DNA of 64,000 nt from Dipylidium caninum (lineage: Eukaryota > Platyhelminthes > Cestoda > Cyclophyllidea > Dipylidiidae): contig QEYB01001053.1 of NCBI GenBank assembly GCA_017562135.1, forward strand, positions 186,001-250,000. The letters run 5' to 3'. The position numbers were made by a program, and so were the translations under genes. This document shows positions 11,368 to 24,700 of the stretch, one piece after another. The notes beneath the pieces were generated by a model, which made no database searches, was not told where the DNA came from, and saw nothing but the letters and a program-made list of their open reading frames with translations. Positions within the stretch are counted from its first letter, which is position 1. Each line of letters begins with the position of its first letter.

Positions 11368-14300
11368 CTACGCGGACGTCGGAGTCGTCATGATGGCGAT
11401 TTTAGAAGCCAGTGCGAAGGTCACCTCGCGGGACTGCGTGAGAGGCTTCGTGGAGCAGACGCGGTGTTGGCCTCGAGTTGTCGGGCTGGGGGCGGCCCCG
11501 AGGGTGGCCCGACAGGGGGGAACGAGGACCTGTCGGGGGAGGAGGCTCGACCCCGAACAGAAGATGTAGTCCACGCACTTCCGCGGCTCCACAGTGGTCG
11601 GTGTCGCCGCCGTCGTCGTTCCCGACGATGATGCCGCGGTCGCGTATCGGGTGAAGGGAGGCTCCGTGCCCTGCGGGGGAATTCAATTACTCTATTTACC
11701 ATGGTTTGAAAGCCGCCGAGGGCAACTCAACGCCATCAACGCGTCCGAGGAGGCCGTCTCGGTCGGAAAAAGATGTTACTTTACCTCCTACGTGGCACAA
11801 CTGCGTTTCTCTCTATAGCAGGGCTTGAAGGCCCCATCTCGGCCGAGGGGAATGTAAAAAACGACCCTCCACCGATGAGCCCAACCCCCCTCCTCTGAGC
11901 GTCGATGACGATGCTGTTAGTCTTTTCACAATGAGAGGAGGGCAGGGAGGAGCCAGGGCCCTGCCCGTTTCATTCCATCCACACCCCACTCCTGGTGTTA
12001 CTCAGATGCTCGGCCGTCCGTGGGCACGACCCCGTGGGCGCCAGGACGCTCGACAGTGGACGCGGCTTAGGGACTTGGGGGAAGAAGGCCGCCGAGAAGG
12101 GCTACTCGGGCGGCAAACGTGCTAACTAGACATCGCGTTTCGTTAAAACCAAGTAAGGCCAATTCGCCTGCGAGAGCAACCCCCAGGCCCGGTCTCTTCC
12201 CTCCCTCCCCCCGGTGTAGTGAATGAGGCCAAGTGGTGAGGCAGACTTACCATAACCGAGTGGTAACAACTGCGAACATCTGTACACGGATGCTGGAAGG
12301 CATGCCATAGAAGATCGAGGAGAGACTGCGGGGCACAAGCGCAAGAGAGGAGGAGTTAATGAAGTTTAAAAGGAGGCGGGAGGGGGGGGGAGTTCTAAAA
12401 AGCGGCTTACGATAGCATCGAGAAAGTCGTGGTCTCTCAAGTGGATGTTGCGGACCACACGAAGCCGCGAGATACTCTCGTCCGAGGGGTAGCCGTCGCG
12501 AATAATCTGGTAGGTCGGTGAACTCGGCGACGCCTCGAGGTTGGCGCAGAGGACCCAGCGCATCGGGACTTGTGACGCCACCGGCGGAGGGTGGGCAGCC
12601 CCGTTGTAGCCGTTTAGCAGTGGTGCCACTGTCGCCGATTGGGCGGACTCCTGAAGCTCCTGCCAGATTTCTTGCAGCGCCCACAAGCAGCCGGTCGCAG
12701 TGATGGTGGCCAGATCGGGTCGTGAGTCAAAAGACGGGGGGCACCACTCGGAGGCGGTGGAGGCAGTGCAGGAGGATCCACCGAGGGAGGAATGGCAACC
12801 GGCGACAGAGACAGTGACAGTAGAGGCGCAACAACCACCGCCTCCGGCGCACTCCACGTGGGGCACGGTGATGGGAGCGACGCTGGCGGTAGCGGTGGCG
12901 GCGGGAGGTGGCAATAGCGATTGGGAGGGGAACTCGGCAGCGTGGAGGCTCTCAGTCAGACAGCCGACGAGAAGGAGGGACCCGGTGGCCAGGTGACGCA
13001 ACACTGAGACGAGGAGGCGCAAGTCCTTTGCCCCTTCACCGCCACCGTCTCCTCCACCCGGAAATGCGAGCGATTGGCTCAGTGCATCACGCCACGGCTG
13101 TGGGTAGGCGCTCTGTTCGACCAGCTGAAGAGTTAACCAAAATCGCCAAAGAAAGTCTACTACATCGAAAACGCAGTTCCCACCACCACCACCACCACCA
13201 CCATCACCAACAACCACCACCTCTGACAGCGACTCGAGTACGCTAGTGTTGCGAGACGTGTGGAAGCCACTGACAAAATGTCGAGGTGCAGTTAAGGGGA
13301 GGGGGAAGGGGAGGCTGACCGTCCTCCCGAGTGGTGATTCGGTGCTCAAGGCCATTGAAGTTTGAAGGCGGAAAAGCACGCCTTTAAGGCTCGACAGTGG
13401 AGTCGCCAAACATAAACGGTGAAAGAGCCCGAGGCTTTCATCCACCACCACCTTAAAGGCAAATGCGCCTGGCCCTTCGACGCAGTTCAGAGAAGGAGGG
13501 AGGAGTTCCGCCGCAAGGCTAACCTCTTTTGGCCAATTTTAGACAAAATACAACTGGCATTTGGCGTGTGATTGATAGACAATGACACGAGTAAATCAAT
13601 GTGGAAAACACGGACGCAAGATTGGACACGTAAGCACGAGGTCAGATGTCATTTCTCACGGGCCTGGGTGACGTGGGGTTTCAGACACGACGAAACAAAC
13701 TCAACATCACGTCACACCGCACCGCAGAGCACCGCATTATAAGCCTGCTGAGTCAGGAGAGCATGTGGCTTAAGCACAAGACGGGGGAACCAGAGGTGTC
13801 AGGTTCACGGGTCAACCGCGAAAAACCGAGGGTAAAAAATAGCCAACAAATGTGTCAAACACTCAAACAATAGAATTTGGGGGGGTAAAGTATTCGGATA
13901 CCTTGCGTGCCATGGACTGTACAGGACGACGATGGCAAGCGACCTCGGAGAAGACTTCGCGGCTGAAAAAGATGAAAGACTGGAAGGGGCCTGTCCCGCT
14001 TGCTGCCGCGTCTGTGCACCCGGAGCATTGGTAGCCGCGTCTGGAAGAGAAAGAGCAGAAAAAAAGAAAAAACAATATCAAACATCGGGTGGGGGAGAAG
14101 CAGTGGAAGGGAGGTCGTCGGAGGGTACCTGGTGAGCTCAGGTCGTAACTGCGAGGTGGCGTAGTCGGCGCGTGCCTGTGTGACGCAAAAGACGTCCGGA
14201 TTGATGGCCGAGATCTCACGAATGAGTCTTTCGTGCTTGGCTCCCTGACCCGCGTCTCCTACCGTTGTGTCCGTGTCTTTAAGGGGAGGAGAATGATGAT

Positions 14301-17053
14301 GAACACGAGCTGAGCACTGATGGAAAAACATATTTTAGGAGTTATTAGCGCGGTGAATAAAACAAATGTGTTCCCTTGCAGGCCAATCAAAGTTCTGCTC
14401 GGTTTCTATTTACTCGTCACTTAAACTAATGGTCGGCACCAAGAGTGAGGAAATTTCCGCTAACTAGTCACATCAAGCCATGAAATGGCAAGCGTTCAGC
14501 CTGTCGAAGTGAAGCAAATCCAGCGCAACAAGCTCAAAACCAGTGGTGTAAAGTTGTACGTGGAGCAGCAGATAAAATTGGACAGCGCAAAACACCCTCA
14601 TAATTTCAAACTGGTAGAATCGCGACGAAAGTCAAGGCCACAGGTATAAAAATCTTGGACCACAAAAGATGGTCCTTGTCAGGTAATAAAGTGAGCGGAG
14701 TGCGAAATGGAGAGAGCCCACGACAAGACGGGACGAGACATCGATGACGTGGACACACACCGGATTGCTGGCAGACAATGAGGTGGCTCTTAGAAAGACC
14801 GCAATCCGGTTAAGGGAGCGTTGAGGGACACAGGCGATGCGCTGTAGGTGAGGCATACAGGAGGCAAGAAGTTAAGGGGAAAAGGCCGAGGACGTGTCGC
14901 AAAGAATGTGCAAATTACCAAACTCTAAGAGGTCTCTGAGAGCCACAGTTCGCATAGTTTGACGGTCACGCATGTACGAGGTTGATTACTGTGATTAGAA
15001 TAGACTCTAAAGACCGACAAGTGCAATTGAAATTTTGTCGAGGTTTGGTAAAATAAGCTAGTATTAAGCCTTGAGAAGGATTCGAAATGAAAAAGAGAGA
15101 AGTGAGAATAGAAAGAGGTTCCAATTGTTTACGACGTCTGATTACAAAGAACGGCGTTGGCAAGTTAGTCTTAGGAGATTGAGACAACTGGAAAGAGAAA
15201 GAAGAAAACTTTTTAATACACAAATTCACTTCTAAGCTAGTCAGCGGAGCAGTAGAGGTAGGGAATAAAAATTCGGAAGCCTAGGCGACTGGTGAGTGAC
15301 AACCTCCGACATCAGAAGTGCAGACAAAGAAGGGAATCGGGTGGGGTATTCGGGGGCAAAGAAAGTGGGAGAGTGGACAAGTAAGCATGCTAAAATCTTA
15401 CCACTCCAAGTCGGTAACGAAAATGAAGCTACACAGAATGTGTCAAGAAAGCGTGGGAGGTGGCCCTTTTCCACCGCTTTGGCCGCTGTGACCGCCCCGT
15501 GCCCGACTCCACCGTCGCCCGTACTGGTGCGGGAGTTGGAATGAGGCACAGGCGAAAGTTGGCAACGCGCTCGCTTCGCACTGGATAATTCTGCCTCCAT
15601 TACGGCGACTGTGTCCGCCTCCTGACTGTCTCCATTTAGGGTAGTCCGAGAAATTGGCGAACCCTCGGCTGAAATCCAGAGGCGCTGAGAGGCGGTGATT
15701 GGCAGCGAGGAAGCCGCAGACATCGCTGTTCGCAATTCGGACTCGGGCCAGGCACTGAGCACTGCAATGAATGCGCGAATAAGCATGTGCGCGGGTTGGC
15801 TGCACAATAGACGCATTTGGCTACCAAAAAGTCAAATCCCAACACGTTCGTTAAAAACATAAGATCAGGGAGGCAATACCGGCTTAATCCCTGCCTCCTG
15901 AAACCCTAACTGCGTGACATTCGGTGTCTAACTGTTTGTGATAATCGGCTTTAACAAATTGTATAGCACAAACAAGATAAAAGGCGACTAACTTACAGTT
16001 GGGAAGAGTTACGAGGTCGGAGAGATCATAGTGATCCAAACGTTGCAGTAATTGTCTACGCTGTAGAGCTAACAACTCTTTCTTGCTCAACGAGGGATTC
16101 ACCGTCTCGGAATTTTTTGGTGCGACTGAGACTGGCACATCTTTCTCCACCTCTTCCTCCTTCGCCAGAGTCGATTCTATCACGTCCGTTACCTCTTCCT
16201 TATCTGTCGTTATAATTGTCGATGATGACGTTGCAGCCTCCTCCTCAACAGCATTCTTTTTGGGTGTAGTCGACTTCCGCGGTGCCATCCGACCGCGCTT
16301 TGCACCGCGTTTCCTGCCTGTAGTGTTGGTTGAGGAAGCATTCGGGTCTTCTTCCTCTGGCTCTGTCCCACTCCCACCTGCACTTTCAGTTTGCCATTGA
16401 CGTTTCAAAGGAAGAGTAGTCGGAGACGCTAGCTGAGGAGCCTCCAAATCAGGAGGAGCGGCTGTTTGAAAAAACGAAAAAGTAGAGCTTGTTTATCATT
16501 GCAAAAAATAGGTTAAAAACATCACTAACAAATATGGAAGCCGAGAAATAACCGTAAGGCCAATGCCCGCATAAATAGGCTCGGACACAATGTCGCACGT
16601 CCTTTCCAACTCACATTGAGGGGCAACTCGAGCACGCTTTACAGTAGACATGCGCGATGGTGGGGAACCTTTTTGGTGTCCCTTTCGTTTTCGACCGGAG
16701 GGCGCTTCTGGTTTGGCAGGCGAGGAGACTACAGATGAGTCTGGACTGGGAGGCACGGAGATACGGCGTCGCTTACACCCCGAGCTGCTGCTACTAGATG
16801 CTTGAGCCTCAGGTTCCTCTGGAGAAAGAGGAGCGCGCTTGCGGAGAGATCGAGTGACGGTATTATTGGAGATTGTAGAGGCCGAGGAGGAGGCGGCGGA
16901 TGGCGCCGGCGAGGCCTTAACAGAACGAACTGATTTGCGTGATGCCTCTGGCTTTTCGTCGTTGGATGTGGCGGTTCTTTTGCCGTTGTTTCTATTATTG
17001 CCACCAGTAACCTTCCTCTTGGAGGAATTTGTATTGCGCGTCGTACGTGACAT
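11368..17053 (-). CDS. Angel/nocturnin-like EEP-fold protein with substituted catalytic motifs (probable pseudoenzyme)
   Basis: Eight minus-strand exons: 17053-16615, 16461-15997, 15761-15402, 14309-14129, 14040-13902, 13523-12411, 12325-12251, 11670-11368. They join in frame to 1,024 residues with no internal stop. Residues 1-400 are Ser/Lys/Arg-rich and disordered with nuclear-localisation-like clusters. Residues 405-1024 follow the exonuclease-endonuclease-phosphatase order of Angel (CCR4-type deadenylase family): DTFCVASFSLP, RLIREISAINPDVFCVTQ, RLCLATPLSS, RWVLCANLEASPSSPTYQII, EPRKCVDYIFCSGSS and a final QSREVTFALAS. In active members these positions read SYN, LQE, NTH, GD(L/F)N, VDYIF and SDH. 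Here only DYIF (Asp958) survives; the others are SFS, VTQ, TPL, ANLE and SRE. Residues 529-899 contain a long insertion with a poly-Gly run. The start of exon 6 is ambiguous (13523 fits phase; 13518 has a better AG). Alternative: an unusual active enzyme. I think a binding or scaffold role is likelier. Confidence 0.72.
13179..13221 (+). repeat. CCA trinucleotide repeat encoding poly-Gly on the minus strand
   Basis: A near-perfect CCA array inside the largest exon of the EEP-like gene. Read on the coding (minus) strand it gives a run of eight Gly residues within the insertion between the second and third sub-parts of the EEP fold. Confidence 0.8.
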
Positions 17054-18748
17054 TTTACTTTACACCTTAATGGAAAGACAAGTTAATGACAATTTATTGT
17101 TGATAAATGCGGGTAATAAAATAAGGAAGGTGATTACACCGGCGAGAATAACTGATATGCGAGGAAGCAAAGCGGGTACACCAACTAGCTTAGTGAAATA
17201 ATAGTCAACTGTTAATACCATCGGGAGTTATTTCGCGCGCAGGATAGCTTCTGGGCCCTTAACAAAGCAGAGAAGCATAGCAACAGAGAAAAAAGAGGAA
17301 TAACCCAAAATAGAGGTTCCACTGAATATTGAACTGTCAGAAAGATGTCAGCCACAAAAATACGGATTCAAACTGTTAAAAAGAAAAGAAAAATACTGTC
17401 AAATCGTGGAGAAATTTAAGAGGGACTCCATGATCCAAATACGCAGGAGATATGCCGCATAAGAGTAAACCTCGCAGTATTACATTCAATCAGATAAGTA
17501 TATAGACAGCAGAAATAATAAAAGATGTAAAAAATGTGTGAGGGGCAAAAGTGGCCCTGATTTTACGAAGTTGCATGAACCTATACTGGACCAACACCAA
17601 AATGGTCGATCAGGCAACCATATCTTTGAAATACCAAATATTCAGCACACTAACCGCTGGCCCAGAAATGAGGCTCGCTGACCAATAAGCAGGCGACTTT
17701 TAAAAAGGCCCAGTGAATAATTATTTTATTCCATTACTTTATTCACAAGCCTCTCGTCAGTTCCACAAATCGGATCATCGTGCATTTGGAATATTCTCTG
17801 ATTGCAATGTGGCAACAAGTTTTATCAGGAAAGTGAGTTGTTGGAGAAAATACTTATATAATACTATTAAATAAGAAAGGGGTTAGCTTTGTAGAATTCA
17901 TTGGTGTTTCGAGCCAACATGTCACCTAAAATAATCTGAATCTTGGCGGAGATATCGATACGCGATGCAAACCAATATACCGGAGAAACGAAGACAGCGT
18001 TACCAGTGAACCCTGATGTCAAAAAGTAGTTGATAACCGCTTCAGAGCTGAGCGGGCTCTGTTAAGATTAATATGCATTGGAAATAATCTGGTTTTTTGT
18101 TCTTCTTGGGCGTTCCCTATAACACTGCATTGTTTTATTTGACCAAAATCAGGGAAGCAGAATATCGACGGTGACGTTCTTGTCTGCCGCACCAATATTT
18201 ATTTGGCTACAAACTTACGGTCATTACGCAAACCTCTATACATTTTGATAAACCACAGGCTTATTCCTATTAACTCATATGTAGTTAAACGCCTCGCCGT
18301 GTATCAACTCATTGAGCGCAGGAATAGCAGAAAAATTAAATGTCGGCAATCAGTAATGCAGGGAATTTAACTAAACTGCTTGCGATTTGTAGCGTTTAAG
18401 ACCGTTAAATAAGTATTGGCACTTTTTAGTGTTTCGTGCCTCATAAAAATAACTGACTAATTACCCGACAAAATATCTTAGGATGATGCTAGTATTACTT
18501 TCAATTCGTATCCCAATACACGGTCAATTTGACCGTCAATTTGTTCAGCGCGATAATACCTAATAGGCTGTAGTTGGTAAGATAGACTCAAGTTTGGCTA
18601 AAAGATAAATAAATAGCCTTCATCTTTTCGACTTATACAAACGACACTTGTATGCCCATCATTTTTTTAGAAGTTTTCAACTTTGAAAAGCTGTTAAGAG
18701 TCTAATTGTGACCCGTTTCGCCTCATGATGTGTCCGTTTATCTAGATT
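17054..18748. promoter_or_regulatory. AT-rich divergent intergenic region between the EEP-like gene and TEKT2
   Basis: About 1.7 kb between two divergent start codons. Base composition drops sharply to AT-rich compared with the flanking genes, as in the TTLL7/EIF3D spacer. No open frame of interest and no RNA gene was recognised. Promoters for both genes must lie here. Confidence 0.5.
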
Positions 18749-21700
18749 ATGGCAACTGACAACAAACGGCCGCATGAGAACCCCTACCCGCCCTGGTATA
18801 ACTCGCTCCACGTCCTCAGTCGTGCCTCCGACGACCTACGACGCCAGGCTGAGATAATGCGCCAACGCGGTAGAGCCATGCGAATTGAAAGTGATGCGCT
18901 TGCAAAGTGAGCCACTTGTTTGTGGGGCCAAGACCTCTCGAACTGAGCAGGGCGACGTCTCTTGCTCCCCAGTAGCACATGAAACCTCTCCCCCGAATCA
19001 CTAATAAGCTTTTGACAGGGCCAAAACTGTCAAAGGCATAAGTCCTGTGGTTGTCGTGTAGGCGTGTGTGGCCCGCCACCGTGGATCCAGGGAAGACGCC
19101 AGAAATCTTCCCATTCTAAATCGTCAAAAAGTGTTGTTGGGGTTCCAGGAGATTGGGAAAATTAACGAGGGTACCAGCCCCTCAGTGTGTGGGAGAGACT
19201 GTGCAGTTAGTGACGGAAGAGTCGTGAGTGTGAGGAGAGGTTGACGTGTCGGAGGAGCCGGTGAAGGAGACATTAATTCACAAGGCGAACAGTGTCTTGT
19301 CGAGCCACTAGTGGACCAAAGTCAAGTGCTGGAAGCACACGTTGGCAAAGATATCAAATGCGTTAGCTGAGAAGGACAAAGCGTTGACCAGTTCCTCGTA
19401 TTCTCCGGCCAAATATTAAAATATGGAGTTACACTTAGCTTTCTTTCTCCATGTGCGTCGCCATGGGTCAGGTTTGAACGGTAAACTGTCATCTCGACCG
19501 TTCTTCCCACCAAGGGTACGACCTTCACTCGAAGTCGAGAGTTGCAGAGGATAAAAACTACGTATGAGTCCGCGAAACATTGGTCATCGAACCGAAATAT
19601 CCTTGCATTTGGGTTTAAAGCGGAAAATTTTTCTTTCACATAATGGCAGGTGTTAAAAAACTTTTTTTTGTTTTCATTCCTTCCACTTTATCGCCTCTTC
19701 CATGATCTTCCTCGAACATAATTCGTAGACCCTTTGTTAACACGTTACTTTAAATTTATATGTAAACTATCTATGGAACTGTTTGCCAACCCCTATAAAC
19801 GCCCGATCGTGAATTTCTACCGATTTTGAATGTGCTTAGCAATGAATTTCACCGTACGTCTACTCTTCCTTGTTGGGAAGGGATGCGGCAGCCGTCTGCA
19901 TAAAGTTGGTGCTTTAAGTTCTTTGCGTCTTCACTACTCGTGGGTTTTTTCCCTACTTACCGCTCCTTTTGGTGACGTGGAGCCATCGAGATCAAGTGGA
20001 CCTCCTCATATTTTAACCTCATGGTCCGCGAAGACCACGCCACATCGGCCTTCTTGATGTTAATGATGTCCACCGTCGGGGAATCGTTTCTGCCTTAGAT
20101 ACTACCAATTGGATGTGAATAACCGCCTGCACAACCGCATCCAATGCAACCGGGAGTGGCTGCTTATGCTGCGTGACCTGCTGGCGGCGATCGTCGCGGT
20201 GACCCAGACCCTCAGCGACATCAAGAAGCAGACGGACCAATTCCTCGCTAACCTGAGTGACGCGATGACTGTCACCGTGGAGTCCCTCACACTGCGCGAC
20301 AACCGGCGGGATGACGATTATGTGAAAGACGATGTGCAGGACTGCCTTCGACGAGTACTCACCGTCTTCCTATTGTTGTAACCCTAATTTGTACAATAGC
20401 ATTTCGGCAAAAGTGCCTCCTTGGAACAGCTGACATGAGCATCCGTTCGAGGAATTATCAGTTTAGGGCGCTTTCCCTCATGAATGCATCGTCCCACTCA
20501 CCGGTTAACCGTCCCCTTCTCTCGCGCTTTGTGCACAGGAGGCGCAAATGCAGGGCGAACTGCGAGGCGAGTTGCAGGCCATAGTCGACGATGTGATGGT
20601 GCAGATGCAGGCGTTGGTGGCTATTCGCAGGGAGGTGGAGAGGGCTATCGCGGAGAAGGACGACACCATCAAGATTGACGTGGATGTCTACAATGCCACC
20701 GAGAAGTCGAGAGACGTCGGCTTCAAACCCCTGCACGACCGCCATGTCTACAAGTACGTCTCACCTTGCACCTTCACCCTTTGTCGAAGACTCGCCACGA
20801 GGTCTCGTCCCGGCCGCAAGAAGATCAGATCAGAATATGATACGTGACAATGCACATGTCTCAATTCACACCTGAATTTTTTAAAATCTTCCCCTTTTTT
20901 TTCTGCAAGAGATACTGTTAACACCAAAGACGCAGCGCTTGTGTCCGTTCCTGCATATTTGTGTTTTCAGTGTCTGGAAAGAGGTCCTGCTACTCGGCAC
21001 ACTTATTCCCCGTTAAGTGGTGCTGCTCCCTGGGGAGCGGAATGCTTTTAGAGCCATTCCAGTCTGAAATAAGGGCGGCAACCTCAACGAGTCCCCCTGA
21101 GATGCGCCGGTGAGGGTATCGGGCCTTTTATCGCACTCCCCACCCACTTTCGCCCGTCCATGCGGAGCCCTCATGAAGACACTTTGGCCGTCGAAGTGTG
21201 GAAAAAAATTCAAGCCGGGGGGGGGGAGGAGAGAGGGAGCAAGTATCTCTTTTCCCTGCGAGTCTGATAGGTTCTGCCAACTTGTTGTTCCATCAACTCG
21301 GTGCCTCACGGACGTATAACCCTAATGCAGCCATCTGGAACTGCAGACATGGGAGGACGTGTTCCGCGACCTCTTGAGTCGCGGTGAGGAGCACGTGGCC
21401 AAGGGTCGTGCCCTGTGCGTCCAACTCTACGATGCGTTGAACAGAGCATCTAACAAGTTGGGACAGAAGGCGGACGAGGTGTCCCAGCACCTGCGCCGTC
21501 GCATCTACGAGACCAACTCGGCTCTGCGTGAACTGCGTTACCAACAGAGAGAGGTGGGTCACTGACCTCTTCTCCCCCACCCTGATCAACCTTTGATTTC
21601 ATTCAATACGTGCCTTTACCCTCCTGATTTTCAAATTACACTTCAAATGTCACTGGCGACGTCCATCCGTTATTCCGTAGTCAGCCTTCCGCGGTGTTCT

Positions 21701-24700
21701 TTCACGTCTCCGTCCGTCTGGGCCCCCTTCCGAGCACACGTTTGCCCTATGCCGGCAAACCCGCTGAATTTCCCCACTCTGCTGTGCTTCCGCTGTTTCC
21801 CATCACGCCGTCGCGCCCCACTGTCCTCACGCGAAGTCGACGAGGCCGAAATGAGGAAGTTTTTTGCAGCCTCCTTCATCCGCCCATTGGATTCCCGACT
21901 AAGATTCGAGCGTCCACCGCGACCACTCCGCCCCATGAGGCCCGGATGCATCCTTCTTTCTCTCGTGCCTTTTATTTTCTCTGCCTTCGTCCTTTTGCTC
22001 CCACATGCCCACCATTTGTGTCACCGATCACGAGTCCTGCCTCCAAAACAGCGTGTTTCTACGCCATCAGTGCGTTGATTCCGTTGGCCTTAAGGCCTTC
22101 TCACCCGCTGGAGTCATCTTTTTAGTCATCGTCGGCCCTGAGACCCGTCGAGAACGCCTTTCGCCCATGAGCAGTCTTTCCCCAAATTTTTTTTGCAGTT
22201 GGAGAAAATGAAGGAGAAGCTCCAAGTGGACATCGCTGAGTGGCAGTCTTCGCGCGCCTCCAAAACGGCGCAGCAAAAGTTGTCGGAGACTCGCAGCGAA
22301 ATACGCAATCAGCGTCCGGGTATGGAGAACGCCAAAGACGCTGTCTACTTCGGTCTGCAGGACGAACGCAAACACCTGCTCGAGAGCATCGACGCGTTGG
22401 ATGAGCAAATCGCCAAGGCGAGGTACGTGCCTCCTCTCGCTCCACGCAGTCCCCTTTTCCCCCACGGGGGCCTCGACCCCGCCCTTCTTCCTCCCTCGCT
22501 CCTTCGCGCCCTGCGAGGGCAGCTACACCCAATCACGTGTGTTCAGAGTCACTCACTTGGTCGCCTCCCCAACCTTCCATCCACTTTTGGCTCTGACAAC
22601 TCTCCGCTTCCGGCGACAACAGGCGCGTCTGAGTCTTTCCCACCAAAGGGCGACTCCATCCGTATAACGGCCACTTAGTGCGGCCAGAACGAGGACCTCT
22701 CGACCTCACTGCGGTTGAGAGAACCCCTGAACTTGGTGACTGCTTCTGTCAGACAGTTAGAAGGGAGGAAGGGGGAAATGGAAGGAAAAGTGGGGTCACC
22801 GAGGGCCTCTGTATATGAGTTCAGGCCGCCCTCCACCGTTCCCATGCAGTAAGATGCGAGTCGATACGTGAGAAGACGACTCAAACACACCTCAACCTTC
22901 TTGGAGGCGCGATAGCCACTCCTTGGGAGCGGGAAGGGGAGGTCGCATCCTTGACTGAAGGTCACCTAAACGACAGACACACAGGTTGTAGCAGCCTTGG
23001 GGCCTCTCGAGGGTGGATAATGACTGCTGTTCCCGCCTGCTCCATCTCGCCTCGCCGTCGGCACAAGGGGTTGGTTCTGCACGGCGTCTGGACACACGCC
23101 TTCCCATCCGTGTGATGTGCACCCCCACTGCGTCGTCTGAGCGGGCCCACGTCCGCTCGCAGCCCGGGCGAAATGTCCAATGCAGACGAGTCCTTAGTGC
23201 CGCGCAAGGGCGCCGCGCTTATCACGTACGACAACGACGGAATGCGTGATGACTGTCACTTTACCCCTTCCTTTTCAACTCAACGGTATTGTTAAGGTCA
23301 TTGCAAGGATGTTGATTAAATTTTCAAAATCAACCTGACAGTCCAATAAGCAACGATACTATTTTGAGTGACAAAGTGTTGCTACTCAAACGGAATTAAG
23401 TAGAACGTTCGGTTTTGTGTCGGCGCAGATGGTTCCATACCGGTCTCACCCGAGTTTACAGAGAATGGATTTCGTGTGTGGAAGAAAGAGGCATTTACTC
23501 ATTTTTTTGCCATGACATGGAAGGCTTATTAAGATGTGTTCCTTTATCTCTACCACCCATACCATTATCATACGCTGATTGTGGTCGCAAAGGAAAATCG
23601 TTTGCAATCCTACCCAAGTAATTTTCGTATGGTAAAAGTGGAGAATAGTGATGAAATTCACCTTCTGTCTAGACAAAATGATGGTACTAAAAGTCCTGCC
23701 TAGTCCATTCTCATACTCTTGTTTAAATCACAGTGATACACACACATTGTTTGGATTGAGAAAGATTACTGAACGCCCCCGGACGATTTTCTGCTTAATT
23801 TTTTTCTTGTCACACGCGAGAGGGTGAAAAAAAATACGGCCACGGGTAAACAAATAAACGCAAAAGGAGGAGAGCAAGAGGGTACGTGAACTAAGGCGAC
23901 AGTCAGCGCAAAGGCATAAAAGCCGGGCTGCACCGACTAACCACCGCTGTCGGTCACCATCTCGGGCCGTAAAAGTTAATTGCCTCCACTCCGACCTATG
24001 CGTGCTGTCCACTTTTCGTCTCTTGCTCAACCACAACACCTGAGTAGGCTGATTTGGCACTCGTCGGTAGTTTTACAGACTAGCTGTCGGCTAACTTTCC
24101 CCTTTCAGCTAAACAACCCCCGTGGGGCACGTGGTGAGGAGGTCTTCCGCGTAGCTGCCTGTCACGCAAGAGAAAATGAGTATGTTTAGTAGATAGCTCA
24201 GAGTAAATGAATGGGTGAAAAGTGCGAGTTAGGATTGAAGCAGAAATGGTCATAGAGATGTCTTCTCTAATGACTCTTTGGCAGAGGGAAAGGGAGAAGA
24301 AGGAATGGGCGAAAGGGTGAGTGAAATAACTGGTTGGATAGTGATGGGCAGGACAGAGCAGCCTCTCGTAGGGACTGGAAAGTTGTGAGTGAGTGTATGG
24401 CAAGGCTGGACCTCTCAGTAAATATATAAAAAATGCGAATTTTTGTCCGAAAGGCCAGATCAGATAAAAAGACGGGAAAGTAAGGGGGTGAAGGAGCTGA
24501 TAATCTCCTGCCAAAAGTCAAAAAGTTAATATTGCTGAAAGTTAAGTGGGCGATATAAAGTGCATCAAGCCACCGAGGCCTCCTTTTTTCCTCCTTGCAG
24601 GGAGCAACTGCAGATGGTGGAGGATCGCATGGGCGACGTGTGCGAACGCATGTCCGTATTGAAGCGCTCATTGACCATAGACAGGCAGGTTGTGGGTCTG

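Noticed and set aside
12908..13246. Plus-strand open frame with a poly-His tract
   Set aside because: It is the shadow of the CCA repeat in a coding exon on the minus strand.
14632..14856. Minus-strand open frame that could be an exon of the EEP-like gene
   Set aside because: It has a good acceptor but no usable donor. The flanking exons (15402 to 14309) already join in phase with the expected motif spacing.
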